12,881 nucleotides of DNA from 13-2-20CM-68-14 sp036378475 (GTDB lineage: Bacteria; Actinomycetota; Thermoleophilia; Gaiellales; Gaiellaceae). The notes beneath the pieces are model-generated. The model was not told where the DNA came from. It ran no database searches and was given only the letters and a program-made list of their open reading frames with translations. Position numbers and translations under genes: made by a program. This document shows, piece by piece, positions 1-7,073 of the stretch. Within the stretch, counting starts at the first letter, position 1. Each line of letters starts with the position of its first letter. The DNA lies in assembly GCA_036378475.1 (NCBI GenBank), contig DASUWJ010000038.1:1-12881 (forward strand), in the 5' to 3' direction.

Positions 1-1223
1 ACGAGGCGAGGAGCGCTGCCGCCGCGAACCTCGACTGCTTCGTGGCGATGCCGGGGCTCGAGGGGGAGCGGCGCGAGGCGGTGCTGGTCGAGCTCGATGT
101 CCCCTTCGGGACGGAGCTCGTCCACTACGCGGTCGGGATTGCCTCCTGCGGCGTGCCCGGCCTGCCGGCCGGGCTGGAGGAACTCTGGCGCCGGCACGGC
201 CGGCTCGACTGGCGGCGGCTGGTCGAGCCGGCGCTTCGCCTGGCGCGCTCGGGCGTCGAGTTTCCCCCGGCGCACGCGGCCTGCCTGCAGATGCTGGCCC
301 CCGTGCTGACGATGAACGAGGGCGCGAGGATCTACGCGCCGGGCGGCGCGCTGCTCACCGCCGGCGGCACCCTCGAGCAGCCGGGTCTCGTCTCGGCGCT
401 CGAGCTCGTCGCGAACGAGGGCGCCAGCTCTGTCTACCGCGGCTCGCTGGCAGAGGCGCTGCTTCGCCTGATGGCGGCGCGAGGCGGACTCGTCACGCGG
501 GCGGATCTCGAGTCGTACTCGCCGCGCTGGAGCGAGCCGGTCGAGGTTCCCTACCTCGGCCTCCGCATCCTGACGCGCGCCGATCTGTCCGCTCTGCCCG
601 AAACTCTCCCCGCCCTGCCTCGCCTGCAGGGTGCGAGCGAGGCCGAGCGTGCAGTCGCACTCGCCCGGGCCTTCGATCGCGGCCGCCCGGACACGCCCGG
701 CGATACGACCAATCTGACCGTGGTCGACGGCGAGGGCAACGCCTGCGTCCTGACGAGCAGCCTGGGCCTCGGCTCGGGCGATTTCCTGCCCGGGCTCGAC
801 CTGCACCTGAACAGCATGCTCGGCGAAGCCGACCTGGTGCGGGGCTCACTCGAGCCGGGCGAGCGGATGGGCAGCATGATGGCCCCGAGCCTCGCCCTCG
901 AGGACGGGCGTCTCGTCCTGGCGGCCGGCGCGGCCGGCGGCACCCGGCTTCGAAGCGCGCTCGTACAGGTGCTCGCGGCCGTCCTCGACGAGCAGCTCGC
1001 GCCCGAGGCCGCCGTCGCGCGGCCACGCCTGCACGCCGCGCGCGGCCGGGTTCAACTCGAGCCCGGGTTCGGCGAGGCTGCGCTGGCCGCGCTCGAAGGG
1101 GCGGGCTTCGCGGTCTCGGTCTGGCCCGCCCGGCACCATTTCTTCGGCGGCGTGAGCCTCGTTACGGCGACTGGAGCCGCAGGGGATCCGCGCCGAAGTG
1201 GCGCTGCCGCCCTTGCTCCTTGA
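1..1223 (+). CDS. gamma-glutamyltransferase-like Ntn hydrolase (5'-partial)
   Basis: The reading frame is open from base 3, so the true start and the first 80-100 residues lie outside the window. The family is made as a proenzyme that cleaves itself before a threonine, which then acts as nucleophile on gamma-glutamyl amides. Numbering from the GTG at 42, the cleavage and nucleophile site is DTTNLTVVD, with Thr222 at bases 705-707. It is followed by LHLNSMLGEADL (residues 254-265), ERMGSMMAPSLAL (274-286) and the glycine-rich GAAGGTRL (296-303), in the order seen in GGT small subunits. The end (HHFFGG, then GDPRRSGAA) also matches the family. Oddities: only about 40 residues separate the end of the large-subunit core from Thr222, against roughly 100 in E. 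coli GGT, so the PPPSSGG segment is missing. The position of the substrate-binding arginine (FRE in E. coli) appears to be CF in NLDCFVAMPG. Family membership is firm. Activity on glutathione is doubtful. Confidence 0.88.
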   Translation, partial: EARSAAAANLDCFVAMPGLEGERREAVLVELDVPFGTELVHYAVGIASCGVPGLPAGLEELWRRHGRLDWRRLVEPALRLARSGVEFPPAHAACLQMLAPVLTMNEGARIYAPGGALLTAGGTLEQPGLVSALELVANEGASSVYRGSLAEALLRLMAARGGLVTRADLESYSPRWSEPVEVPYLGLRILTRADLSALPETLPALPRLQGASEAERAVALARAFDRGRPDTPGDTTNLTVVDGEGNACVLTSSLGLGSGDFLPGLDLHLNSMLGEADLVRGSLEPGERMGSMMAPSLALEDGRLVLAAGAAGGTRLRSALVQVLAAVLDEQLAPEAAVARPRLHAARGRVQLEPGFGEAALAALEGAGFAVSVWPARHHFFGGVSLVTATGAAGDPRRSGAAALAP

Positions 1224-1392
1224 GCGGCGCCGAGGTCGAGGCCCAGCCGACGTAACCGCATTCCGGGCAGCCCGGGTTGGCGGTCGCGGTCCCGCCGCGG
1301 GCCGGCTTCGAGTAGATGGCGGCACACGCGAGGCAGCGCACTGTCTCCAGCACCTCGAGGCGAGGGGCGGCTCCCTCGGGCTTTGCCTCCAC
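1162..1392 (-). CDS. small zinc-ribbon protein (copy A)
   Basis: This 76-aa protein has a four-cysteine zinc ribbon: CLAC (residues 20-23), then about 18 residues, then CPEC followed by GYVGWAS. It is clearly related to the 61-aa protein encoded just upstream at 1445-1630: both read VRCLAC...Y..., then CP-C-G, then W-S and a PL near the end. I do not recognise a named family. Such ribbons often bind nucleic acid or proteins, but nothing here proves a role. It is the last gene on the minus strand after ribF. Its 3' end overlaps the end of the GGT-like gene by 62 nt, tail to tail. The GTG start at 1392 has no clear ribosome binding site and sits directly behind a small hairpin with a T-rich tail. 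A GTG at 1341, just before CLAC, is a possible alternative start. Confidence 0.7.
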   Translation of the reverse strand: MEAKPEGAAPRLEVLETVRCLACAAIYSKPARGGTATANPGCPECGYVGWASTSAPLKEQGRQRHFGADPLRLQSP

Positions 1393-1397
1393 GCCCG

Positions 1398-1420
1398 AAA
1401 AGATTCCGCGCCGCGCGGAA
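1398..1420 (-). terminator. short hairpin with T-rich tail between the two zinc-ribbon genes
   Basis: TTCCGCG (1404-1410) and CGCGGAA (1414-1420) form a perfect 7-bp stem with a 3-nt loop. Read on the minus strand the stem is followed by TCTTTT. This is a weak intrinsic-terminator shape lying after copy B and only 5 nt before the GTG of copy A. It could reduce read-through into copy A or mask its start. It could also be chance in GC-rich DNA. Confidence 0.35.
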
Positions 1421-1444
1421 ACTTGTGCAGTCCCCGGGGCCGGC

Positions 1445-1630
1445 CTACGCGCCGCTTGGCTCGAGCGGAATGCTCGCGGAGAGCCAGGCTTCGCTGCCGC
1501 AGTCGGGACACGCCCAGGCCTCGCCCGGGCCGCTTCTCAGCGCACGTGCGTAGAGACGGCCGCAGGCGAGACAGCGAACCGGCTCCGGCTCGGCGCCAGG
1601 CGCCGGTTCATCCCGCCTTTCTACCCCCAT
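1445..1630 (-). CDS. small zinc-ribbon protein (copy B)
   Basis: This 61-aa protein starts at ATG 1630. It carries CLAC (residues 20-23) and CPDC (41-44) followed by GSEAWLSASIPL, a typical four-cysteine zinc ribbon with about 17 residues between the knuckles. It is a paralogue of copy A, with the same cysteine spacing and matching residues around both knuckles and the W-S-PL tail. It lies 46 nt behind the stop of ribF on the same strand, so it probably shares the operon's transcript. No strong ribosome binding site is seen. The region upstream of residue 1 in this frame is open but lies over ribF and has arginine/serine-rich antisense-type composition, so the short form is preferred. Its function is unknown. 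Confidence 0.72.
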   Translation of the reverse strand: MGVERRDEPAPGAEPEPVRCLACGRLYARALRSGPGEAWACPDCGSEAWLSASIPLEPSGA

Positions 1631-1676
1631 ATCGAGCAAGACGCTGCCGGGGCGCGAAAACCTGCGCTTCGCCTGT

Positions 1677-2555
1677 TCAGGCCTCCCGGGGCGGAGGCTC
1701 GGAGCGCCGCGTCTCGGCGACGTCCCGGCCGATCTGCGCGACGAGCTCCTCCTCGCTTCCGAAGGCTCGCTCCTCGCGCAGCCGGCGCCAGAGCTGAAGG
1801 ACGAGGCGGCGGCCGTAGAGGTCGCCCTCGAAGTCGAGCAGGAAGGCCTCCACACGCCGCTCCCGCCCGCCGTAATGCGGGTTCGTCCCCACCGAGACCG
1901 CGGCTTTGTACCGGCCGGCCGCGCCGGCGTAGATGCCGTAGGCCGGGACGAGCAGGTCGGGCTCGAGCCGGAGGTTCGCGGTCGGGTAGCCGAGCGTGCC
2001 GCCGCGGGCATCGCCGGCGACGACCGTGCCCTCGAGTTCCACCGGGCGCCCGAGCAGGCGCGCCGCCGCCTCGACCTCGCCCGCGCGCACGAGCGACCGG
2101 ATCGCGGTCGAGGAGACGCCCGCCAGCGGCGGGACGCGCTCGACGGCAAAGCCCAGCCGCTCCAGCAGCCCGAGATCGCCGCTTCGCGCCCGCCCGAAGC
2201 GGAAGTCCGGACCGGCGGCGACACGGCACGTCCCGATCGCGAGCAGCAGTTCCCGGGCGAACTCTTCGGGCGCCATCGCGGCGAGCTCGGGCGTGAACTC
2301 GACGACCAGCGCCTCCGCGATCCCGGCGGCCGCGAGTAGCTCGAGCCGCCGCTCGAGCGTCGAGAGGAGCTCGACCTGGTTGCCGAGTACCGCGCGCGGA
2401 TGCGGTGAGAAGGTGACGACGGTCGGCACAAGCTCGGGTGCCGAGCGAACGGCGGCGAGGACACGCTCGTGCCCCCGATGGACGCCGTCGAAGGAGCCGA
2501 CCGCGACCGACCGCTCGGCCGACTGCAGCTCTGCCGGCTCGCAGGCGACCTTCAA
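1677..2555 (-). CDS. ribF: bifunctional riboflavin kinase / FAD synthetase RibF
   Basis: RibF phosphorylates riboflavin to FMN and then adenylylates FMN to FAD in the cytoplasm. The N-terminal nucleotidyltransferase half shows GSFDGVHRGH (residues 20-29), PDFRFGRARSGD (116-127) and SSTAIR (148-153). The C-terminal riboflavin-kinase half shows GTLGYPTAN (186-194), the NPHYGG segment (225-230) and RRVEAFLLDF (233-242), whose Glu236 is the expected catalytic base. At 292 aa the length is normal. The start is a TTG at 2555 whose last two bases overlap the truB stop (TTGA). It is preceded by a strong purine tract, GAGGGGGAG, about 3 nt upstream, so the rare start is well supported and translation is coupled to truB. 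It is the last widely conserved gene of the cluster. Confidence 0.97.
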   Translation of the reverse strand: MKVACEPAELQSAERSVAVGSFDGVHRGHERVLAAVRSAPELVPTVVTFSPHPRAVLGNQVELLSTLERRLELLAAAGIAEALVVEFTPELAAMAPEEFARELLLAIGTCRVAAGPDFRFGRARSGDLGLLERLGFAVERVPPLAGVSSTAIRSLVRAGEVEAAARLLGRPVELEGTVVAGDARGGTLGYPTANLRLEPDLLVPAYGIYAGAAGRYKAAVSVGTNPHYGGRERRVEAFLLDFEGDLYGRRLVLQLWRRLREERAFGSEEELVAQIGRDVAETRRSEPPPREA

Positions 2556-3235
2556 CCGCTCCCCCTCGCCCCGGCGCCTCGGTGCAGGCGCGCGAGCGCG
2601 GCCTCGGCGGGGATGATCCGCTCCGGGTCTGCCTCCTCGACTCGGAACGGACCCACCTCGGTTCGGCGCAGCGTCCGGCAGTGGCCGCCGAGCGCCTCCG
2701 CCAGGGCGCGGACGTAGGTCCCGGAGCCGACGTGGAGAGCGAGCGTCGCGATCCCCTCCCGGTAGGCGACCAGCTCGAGCGACTCGACGCGGGAGCGCCG
2801 AAGCGGCATCTCCACCTGGACGCCGCGGCGGTGCAGCCGGTAGGCGCGCTCGCCGCCGATCTTGACGGCCGAGGCGGCCGGAACCGGCAGCTCGACCTCG
2901 CCGCGGAGCCGCTCCAGCCGGCCCGCCAGCTCCTCCTCCCCGGGCGGCTCGAAGCGCTCGAGCATCGCCCCTTCGGGATCTCCGGTCGAGGTGCGGGCGC
3001 GGAGGTCGACGTCGGTCACGTAGCCCTTGTCGAGCCCGACAAAGCTCGAGGCGAGCTTGGTGGCCCTGCCCGAGAGCACGAGCAGGAGTCCGGTGGCGAA
3101 GGGATCGAGCGTTCCCGCGTGGCCCGTGCGGGCACCCGTTCGGCGCCGGATCTCGGCCACGAGCGCAAACGACGACGGCCCGGCCGGCTTGTCGAGGAGG
3201 ATCAGGCCGCTCGGGCTATCGCCGCGCGGGGGCAC
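2552..3235 (-). CDS. truB: tRNA pseudouridine(55) synthase TruB
   Basis: TruB makes pseudouridine 55 in the T-arm of tRNAs. Counting from the GTG at 3235 the protein is 227 aa. It shows GLILLDKPAGPSS (10-22), the catalytic loop GHAGTLDPFATGLL (38-51) with Asp44 as nucleophile, VPAASAVKIGGERAY (118-132), SGTYVRALAEALGG (171-184) and LRRTEVGPF (189-197). It ends soon after the catalytic core and has no room for the C-terminal PUA domain of E. coli-type enzymes. The GTG was chosen because a longer reading to 3322 adds only an Arg/Ser-rich stretch lying over nrnA. With this start the gene overlaps the end of nrnA by 20 nt. Its TGA overlaps the ribF start by 4 nt. Confidence 0.95.
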   Translation of the reverse strand: MPPRGDSPSGLILLDKPAGPSSFALVAEIRRRTGARTGHAGTLDPFATGLLLVLSGRATKLASSFVGLDKGYVTDVDLRARTSTGDPEGAMLERFEPPGEEELAGRLERLRGEVELPVPAASAVKIGGERAYRLHRRGVQVEMPLRRSRVESLELVAYREGIATLALHVGSGTYVRALAEALGGHCRTLRRTEVGPFRVEEADPERIIPAEAALARLHRGAGARGSG

Positions 3236-4220
3236 TCGCGAGGAACTCGCGCTTGATGAACTCGGTGATCTCCTCGATCGACTCGTCGCTCGAGAAGCCC
3301 GCTGCCTGCCGGTGCCCGCCACCGCCCGAACGCCGGGCGATCGCGGAGACGTCCAGCTCGTCGTTCGAGGCGCGCAGGCTGATCCGTCTCGTCGGGCGCT
3401 CGGAGCGCGGTGGCTCCCGGATCAGGGCCGCCATCTCCGCTCCCTCGACCGCGCGCAGGTAGTCGATGATCCCCTCGGAATAGGCTTCCGCCGCGCCGAT
3501 GTCCGTGAAGTCGGTGCGGAGCAGGTAGGAGATCACGAGCCGACCGCCGTCGTAGATCTGCGCCCGCTCGAGCGCGCGGGCGAGCAGCTTCAGCTTCGCG
3601 AACTGGACCGTCTCGTAGACGTCGCGGAAGATCTGGTGGACGTCAGCCCCGGCCTCGACGAGCTCCGCCGCCAGCCGGAGCGACTTCGGGGTCGTGTTCG
3701 TGTACTGGAAGCGGCCCGTATCGGTCACGAGCGCGATGTAGAGCGCCTCGGCGATCTCCGGCGTCAGCTCGATTCCGAGCTCGGCGAAGAGGTCGCGCAG
3801 GACCTCTCCCGTCGAGGAGGCGTCCGGCACGACGAGGTTGATGGTGCCGAAGCGGGAATTGTCGTGGTGGTGGTCGATGTCGAGCACGAGCGCCGCGCCA
3901 GCGAGCGGCTCGGGCTCGGGTCCGATCCGGCTCTCGTTCGCGCAGTCGACCGCGATCAGAACGCGCTCGCGCCAGTCCGCCGGCAGCTCGCGCCGGAGCT
4001 CGCCCAGGGTCATGAAGCGGTATTCGGCCGGCAGCGGCGCCCGGCCGTAGAGGTACATGACCACGTCTTTGCCAAGCTCGGTGAGCGCAAGCTTCGTCGC
4101 GAGCAGCGAGCCGAGAGCGTCGCCGTCGGGGTTCTCGTGGGTGACGAGCAGAAAACGGTCGTGCCCGCGGATTGCGTCCGCGACCGCCTCTACCTCACTC
4201 GTCGTCTGGGGCGAGCTCAT
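3216..4220 (-). CDS. nrnA: DHH-family bifunctional oligoribonuclease / pAp phosphatase NrnA
   Basis: NrnA-type phosphoesterases degrade 2-5 nt RNAs and dephosphorylate pAp to AMP, using manganese ions. The 334-aa protein has the family's metal-binding motifs in order: THENPDGDALGS (27-38), VDCAN (91-95), DIDHHHDN (114-121) and DTGRF (167-171), then the C-terminal DHHA1 substrate-binding motif GGGGHRQAAGF (299-309). This complete set and the length argue for an active enzyme. A nrnA/recJ-like gene between rbfA and truB is the usual order in Gram-positive and actinobacterial genomes. The ATG at 4220 lies inside the end of rbfA (26-nt overlap) with only a weak ribosome binding site, so translation is probably coupled. 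Confidence 0.95.
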   Translation of the reverse strand: MSSPQTTSEVEAVADAIRGHDRFLLVTHENPDGDALGSLLATKLALTELGKDVVMYLYGRAPLPAEYRFMTLGELRRELPADWRERVLIAVDCANESRIGPEPEPLAGAALVLDIDHHHDNSRFGTINLVVPDASSTGEVLRDLFAELGIELTPEIAEALYIALVTDTGRFQYTNTTPKSLRLAAELVEAGADVHQIFRDVYETVQFAKLKLLARALERAQIYDGGRLVISYLLRTDFTDIGAAEAYSEGIIDYLRAVEGAEMAALIREPPRSERPTRRISLRASNDELDVSAIARRSGGGGHRQAAGFSSDESIEEITEFIKREFLASAPARR

Positions 4221-4539
4221 CGATCAGCTTCGTCATGCGGACCCCGCGCTCGACGGTGGGATCGTATTCGAAGGCCAGCTGCGGTGTCCTTTTCAGCCGG
4301 AGCTCCCGGCCGAGTCGCCGCTGCAAGACGCCGTGCGCCGCCTCGAGGCCGGCCAGGCTCGCGACTCGCTCCTCCTCGGAACCGAGCACGCTCACGTAGA
4401 CGCGCGCCTGGCGCAGATCCGCGGAGGTCTCGACCCCGGTGACGGTGACGAAGCCGATCCGGGGGTCCTTCAGATCGCCGACGGCCTCCGAGAGCACCTC
4501 CCGGACAGCCTGGTTCACGCGCCGCATGCGAGCGCTCAT
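4195..4539 (-). CDS. rbfA: 30S ribosome-binding factor RbfA
   Basis: RbfA is a small KH-like protein that binds the immature 30S subunit and helps complete the 3' and 5' ends of 16S rRNA. The 114-aa sequence has the family hallmarks: MRRVNQAVREVLSEAVGDLKDPRIG near the start, VTVTGVETSADLRQARVYVSVLG in the middle, and LRLKRTPQLAFEYDPTVERG near the end. The ATG at 4539 lies 4 nt behind the ylxP stop. The gene's 3' end overlaps the start of nrnA by 26 nt. Its place after infB and ylxP is the standard one. Length and motif order are normal. Confidence 0.96.
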   Translation of the reverse strand: MSARMRRVNQAVREVLSEAVGDLKDPRIGFVTVTGVETSADLRQARVYVSVLGSEEERVASLAGLEAAHGVLQRRLGRELRLKRTPQLAFEYDPTVERGVRMTKLIDELAPDDE

Positions 4540-4543
4540 CGCC

Positions 4544-4852
4544 TCAGTCCCGCCGGTCGTCGAGCGAGACGATCGCTCGCTCCAGCCCCGCGAGCTCGAA
4601 CTCCTGGCCGGCCAGGTAGCGCTCGGCCGCGTCGAGCAGCGTGACCAGCTCGCGCTCGTGCCGCGCGACGCACGACAGCGTTAGCCGCGAGCGCTGCCAA
4701 AGCTCGTGGTGGTCGACCTCGGCCACCGAGGCGCCGAAGCGCCGCTGCAGCTGCGCCTTGGCCGAGCTGACGTACTTCCGCTTCCCTTTCAGCGAGCCGG
4801 CCGCCGGGAAATGCAGCTCGGCGGAGAGAATGCCGACGTAGCCGGCGCCCAA
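4544..4852 (-). CDS. ylxP: YlxP-like DUF503 family protein
   Basis: This 102-aa protein matches the DUF503/YlxP family, which lies between infB and rbfA in many Gram-positive bacteria. Visible hallmarks are ELHFPAAGSLKGKRKYV (residues 12-28), followed by SVAEVDHHELWQRSRLTLSCVA, the family's highly conserved VAEVD...LWQ segment. Its molecular role is not established; a link to ribosome maturation is suggested by position only. The start is a TTG at 4852, 3 nt after the infB stop, with no strong ribosome binding site. No ATG or GTG gives a better N-terminus, so the rare start is accepted with some reserve. Confidence 0.9.
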   Translation of the reverse strand: MGAGYVGILSAELHFPAAGSLKGKRKYVSSAKAQLQRRFGASVAEVDHHELWQRSRLTLSCVARHERELVTLLDAAERYLAGQEFELAGLERAIVSLDDRRD

Positions 4853-4855
4853 GGA

Positions 4856-6829
4856 CTAGGTGGCTGCCGGCGTGGGCGCCTCGGAGAGGTCCGTGCGCTC
4901 GACCTGCCGCGTCTCGTAGACCTCGAGCACGTCGCCTTCCTTCACGTCGTTGAAGCCCTCGAGCAGGATGCCGCACTCGAAGCCCTCGGCCACCTCGCGC
5001 ACGTCGTCCTTGAAACGCTTCAGCTGCGAGACGGTGGTCTCGTGGATCACCGTTCCGTCGCGGACGACCCGGACCCGGGCCCCCCGTCGAACGGTGCCCT
5101 GGGTCACGTAGGAGCCGGCGATCGTGCCGAGCCGGGAGACGCGGAAGAGCTGCCGGACCTCGACCTCGCCGATCGTCTCCTCGGTCGTGACGGGCCGGAG
5201 CATGCCGACGAGCGCCTGCTCGATGTCCTCCGTCAGCTGGTAGATGACGCGATAGGTACGGATCTCCACGCCCTCGCGCTCCGCGAGCTGGCGGGCCTCC
5301 GCCGAGGGCCTGACGTTGAAGCCGACCACCATCGCGTTCGAGGCAACTGCGAGATTGACGTCGTTCTCGGTGATGCCGCCGACGCCCTGGTGGATGACGC
5401 TGACCCGGACCTCGGGGTGCTGGATCTTCTGCAGCTCGCTGATCGCTGCCTCGACCGAGCCGACGACGTCGCCCTTCAGCACCAGGTTGAGATCCTGGAC
5501 GCCGCCTTCCTGCATCTGGTCGAAGAGCGTCTCGAGCGAGACGGCGCCGCCTGCCTGGGTCGCGAGCTGCTCGCGGCGCAGCCGCTCGCCCCGGACCTGC
5601 GCGAAGTGGCGCGCGGCGCGCTCGTTCTCGACCACGCGGCTGACCTCGCCCGCGGCCGGAGGGTGGTCGAAGCCGAGGATCTCGACCGGGGTTCCCGGGC
5701 CGGCCGCCTCCATCTTCTCGCCGCGGTAGTTGTAGAGCGCGCGCACTCTGCCCCAGGCATCCCCCGCGACGATCGCGTCGCCGACCCGGAGCGTGCCGCG
5801 CTGGACGAGCATCGTCGCGGTGGGTCCGCGGCCGACATCGAGCCTCGACTCCACGATCGGGCCCGAGGCCTCAGCGCTCGGGTTCGCCTTCAGCTCGAGC
5901 TCCGCGTCCGCGACGAGCAGAACCTTCTCGAGCAGGTCGTCGAGATTCTGCTTCGCCTTCGCGGACACGTCCGCGAACTGGACGTCGCCGCCCCAGTCCT
6001 CCGGCTGCAGCCCCTCGCCGGCCAGGTCGCCGCGCACCCGGTTCGGATCGGCGTCGGGCAGGTCGATCTTGTTCACGGCGACAACGATCGGCACCGCGGC
6101 CGCGCGCGCGTGCGAGATCGACTCGCGCGTCTGCGGCATCACGCCGTCGTCGGCGGCCACGACGAGCACGGCGATATCGGTCACCTTGGCGCCGCGCGCG
6201 CGCATGGCCGTGAACGCCTCGTGGCCGGGGGTGTCGAGGAAGGTGATCTTGCGGCCGTCGTGCTCGACCTGGTAGGCGCCGATGTGCTGGGTGATCCCGC
6301 CGGCCTCGGTCTCGACGACGGCGGACTCGCGGATCGCGTCCAGCAAGGTCGTCTTGCCGTGGTCGACGTGCCCCATGATCGTCACGACCGGCGGCCGGTC
6401 GGTCAGGTCCTCGTCGGCGTCCTCGTAGGACTCGGGCTCGAGCTCCTCCTCGGCCGCGTGCTTGATCTGCAGCTCGCGGTCGGGCGAGAGCTCGGCGGCG
6501 ATCAGCTCGACCTCCTCGTCGCTCAGCGACTGGGTGATCGTGACCATCTTGCCCAGATTCATCATCACCTTGATGATCTCGGGCACCGTCTTGCCGAGCG
6601 CTGCCGAGAGGTCTTTGACGGTCACGCCCGAAGGGACCGTGACCGGGCCCGTCGGCGGTGCGACCGGCTGTTTCGGCGGGCGAGCCTCTTGGCGCTCGCG
6701 GGCTTGCCGCGGGCTCTCGCGGGGCCGCGCGGCGGCGTTGTCGATCACGACCCGGCGCTTGCGGCGGCCGGTGACGGCGCCTTGCCGGGGCCGGATCGGG
6801 CGGTTTGGCCTGTTCGAGCCGTTAGCCAT
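4856..6829 (-). CDS. infB: translation initiation factor IF-2
   Basis: IF-2 is the GTPase that brings initiator tRNA to the 30S subunit and promotes subunit joining. From the ATG at 6829 the protein is 657 aa. A short basic, proline-rich leader (1-65) is followed by the IF2_N module VTVKDLSAALGKTVPEIIK (70-88). Next comes the G domain, with G1 GHVDHGKT (153-160), G3 DTPGH (199-203), G4 NKID (253-256) and G5 SAK (289-291). Domains II and III (about 325-535) and the initiator-tRNA-binding C-terminal domain (about 545-640) follow. It is short for an actinobacterium, since relatives such as Streptomyces carry several hundred more residues at the N-terminus. A longer reading from 7003 only adds sequence lying over ylxR. 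The start overlaps the ylxR stop by 8 nt. Confidence 0.97.
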   Translation of the reverse strand: MANGSNRPNRPIRPRQGAVTGRRKRRVVIDNAAARPRESPRQARERQEARPPKQPVAPPTGPVTVPSGVTVKDLSAALGKTVPEIIKVMMNLGKMVTITQSLSDEEVELIAAELSPDRELQIKHAAEEELEPESYEDADEDLTDRPPVVTIMGHVDHGKTTLLDAIRESAVVETEAGGITQHIGAYQVEHDGRKITFLDTPGHEAFTAMRARGAKVTDIAVLVVAADDGVMPQTRESISHARAAAVPIVVAVNKIDLPDADPNRVRGDLAGEGLQPEDWGGDVQFADVSAKAKQNLDDLLEKVLLVADAELELKANPSAEASGPIVESRLDVGRGPTATMLVQRGTLRVGDAIVAGDAWGRVRALYNYRGEKMEAAGPGTPVEILGFDHPPAAGEVSRVVENERAARHFAQVRGERLRREQLATQAGGAVSLETLFDQMQEGGVQDLNLVLKGDVVGSVEAAISELQKIQHPEVRVSVIHQGVGGITENDVNLAVASNAMVVGFNVRPSAEARQLAEREGVEIRTYRVIYQLTEDIEQALVGMLRPVTTEETIGEVEVRQLFRVSRLGTIAGSYVTQGTVRRGARVRVVRDGTVIHETTVSQLKRFKDDVREVAEGFECGILLEGFNDVKEGDVLEVYETRQVERTDLSEAPTPAAT

Positions 6830-7073
6830 TGGCGTCAGTGTAGAGCCGGGCCAGCGCCGGATCGAGCCGGACGCTTCGCCGCAGCGTGCGGTTGAAGGCG
6901 CGGCTCGCCCGTGCTCGTTCGAAGCAGGCGAGCCGCCGGCAGGTGTACGCGCCGCGACCGGGGAGTGCCCGCCCGGGCGAGAGCGCGCCGTCTGCTCGAG
7001 CAACGAAGCGGATCAGCTCGGCCTGCGGCGCCTTGCGGCCGCAGCCCGCGCACGTGCGCACGGGCCCATTCAC
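6822..7073 (-). CDS. ylxR: YlxR / RnpM family RNA-binding protein
   Basis: This 83-aa protein belongs to the YlxR (DUF448) family, recently linked in B. subtilis to modulation of RNase P (hence RnpM). The signature is RTCAGCGRKAPQAELIRFV at residues 6-24, then GRGAYTC (39-45) and a further Cys50. Cys8, Cys11, Cys45 and Cys50 could form a metal site. The start is a GTG at 7073 that overlaps the nusA stop (GTGA). The GGAGG of the nusA end lies about 13 nt upstream, so re-initiation from nusA is likely. It lies between nusA and infB as usual. Confidence 0.94.
   Translation of the reverse strand: MNGPVRTCAGCGRKAPQAELIRFVARADGALSPGRALPGRGAYTCRRLACFERARASRAFNRTLRRSVRLDPALARLYTDANG

Noticed and set aside
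1671..1682. GCCTGTTCAGGC palindrome at the ribF stop as a terminator
   Set aside because: A 5-bp stem with a 2-nt centre cannot form a stable hairpin loop and no T-tract follows. Probably chance.
3236..3322. TruB start at the ATG at 3322
   Set aside because: The added 29 residues are an Arg/Ser-rich shadow of the conserved DHHA1 end of nrnA. TruB homology begins right after the GTG at 3235.
4706..6895. 729-aa plus-strand open frame opposite infB
   Set aside because: It is exactly antisense to well-conserved infB. Its residues (runs of Leu, Arg, Asp, His, Val) are the typical reverse-frame product of high-GC coding DNA, with no domain motif.
6830..7003. IF-2 start at 7003
   Set aside because: The added 58 residues are the out-of-frame reading of ylxR. 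The ATG at 6829 gives the expected basic N-terminus and the usual small overlap.
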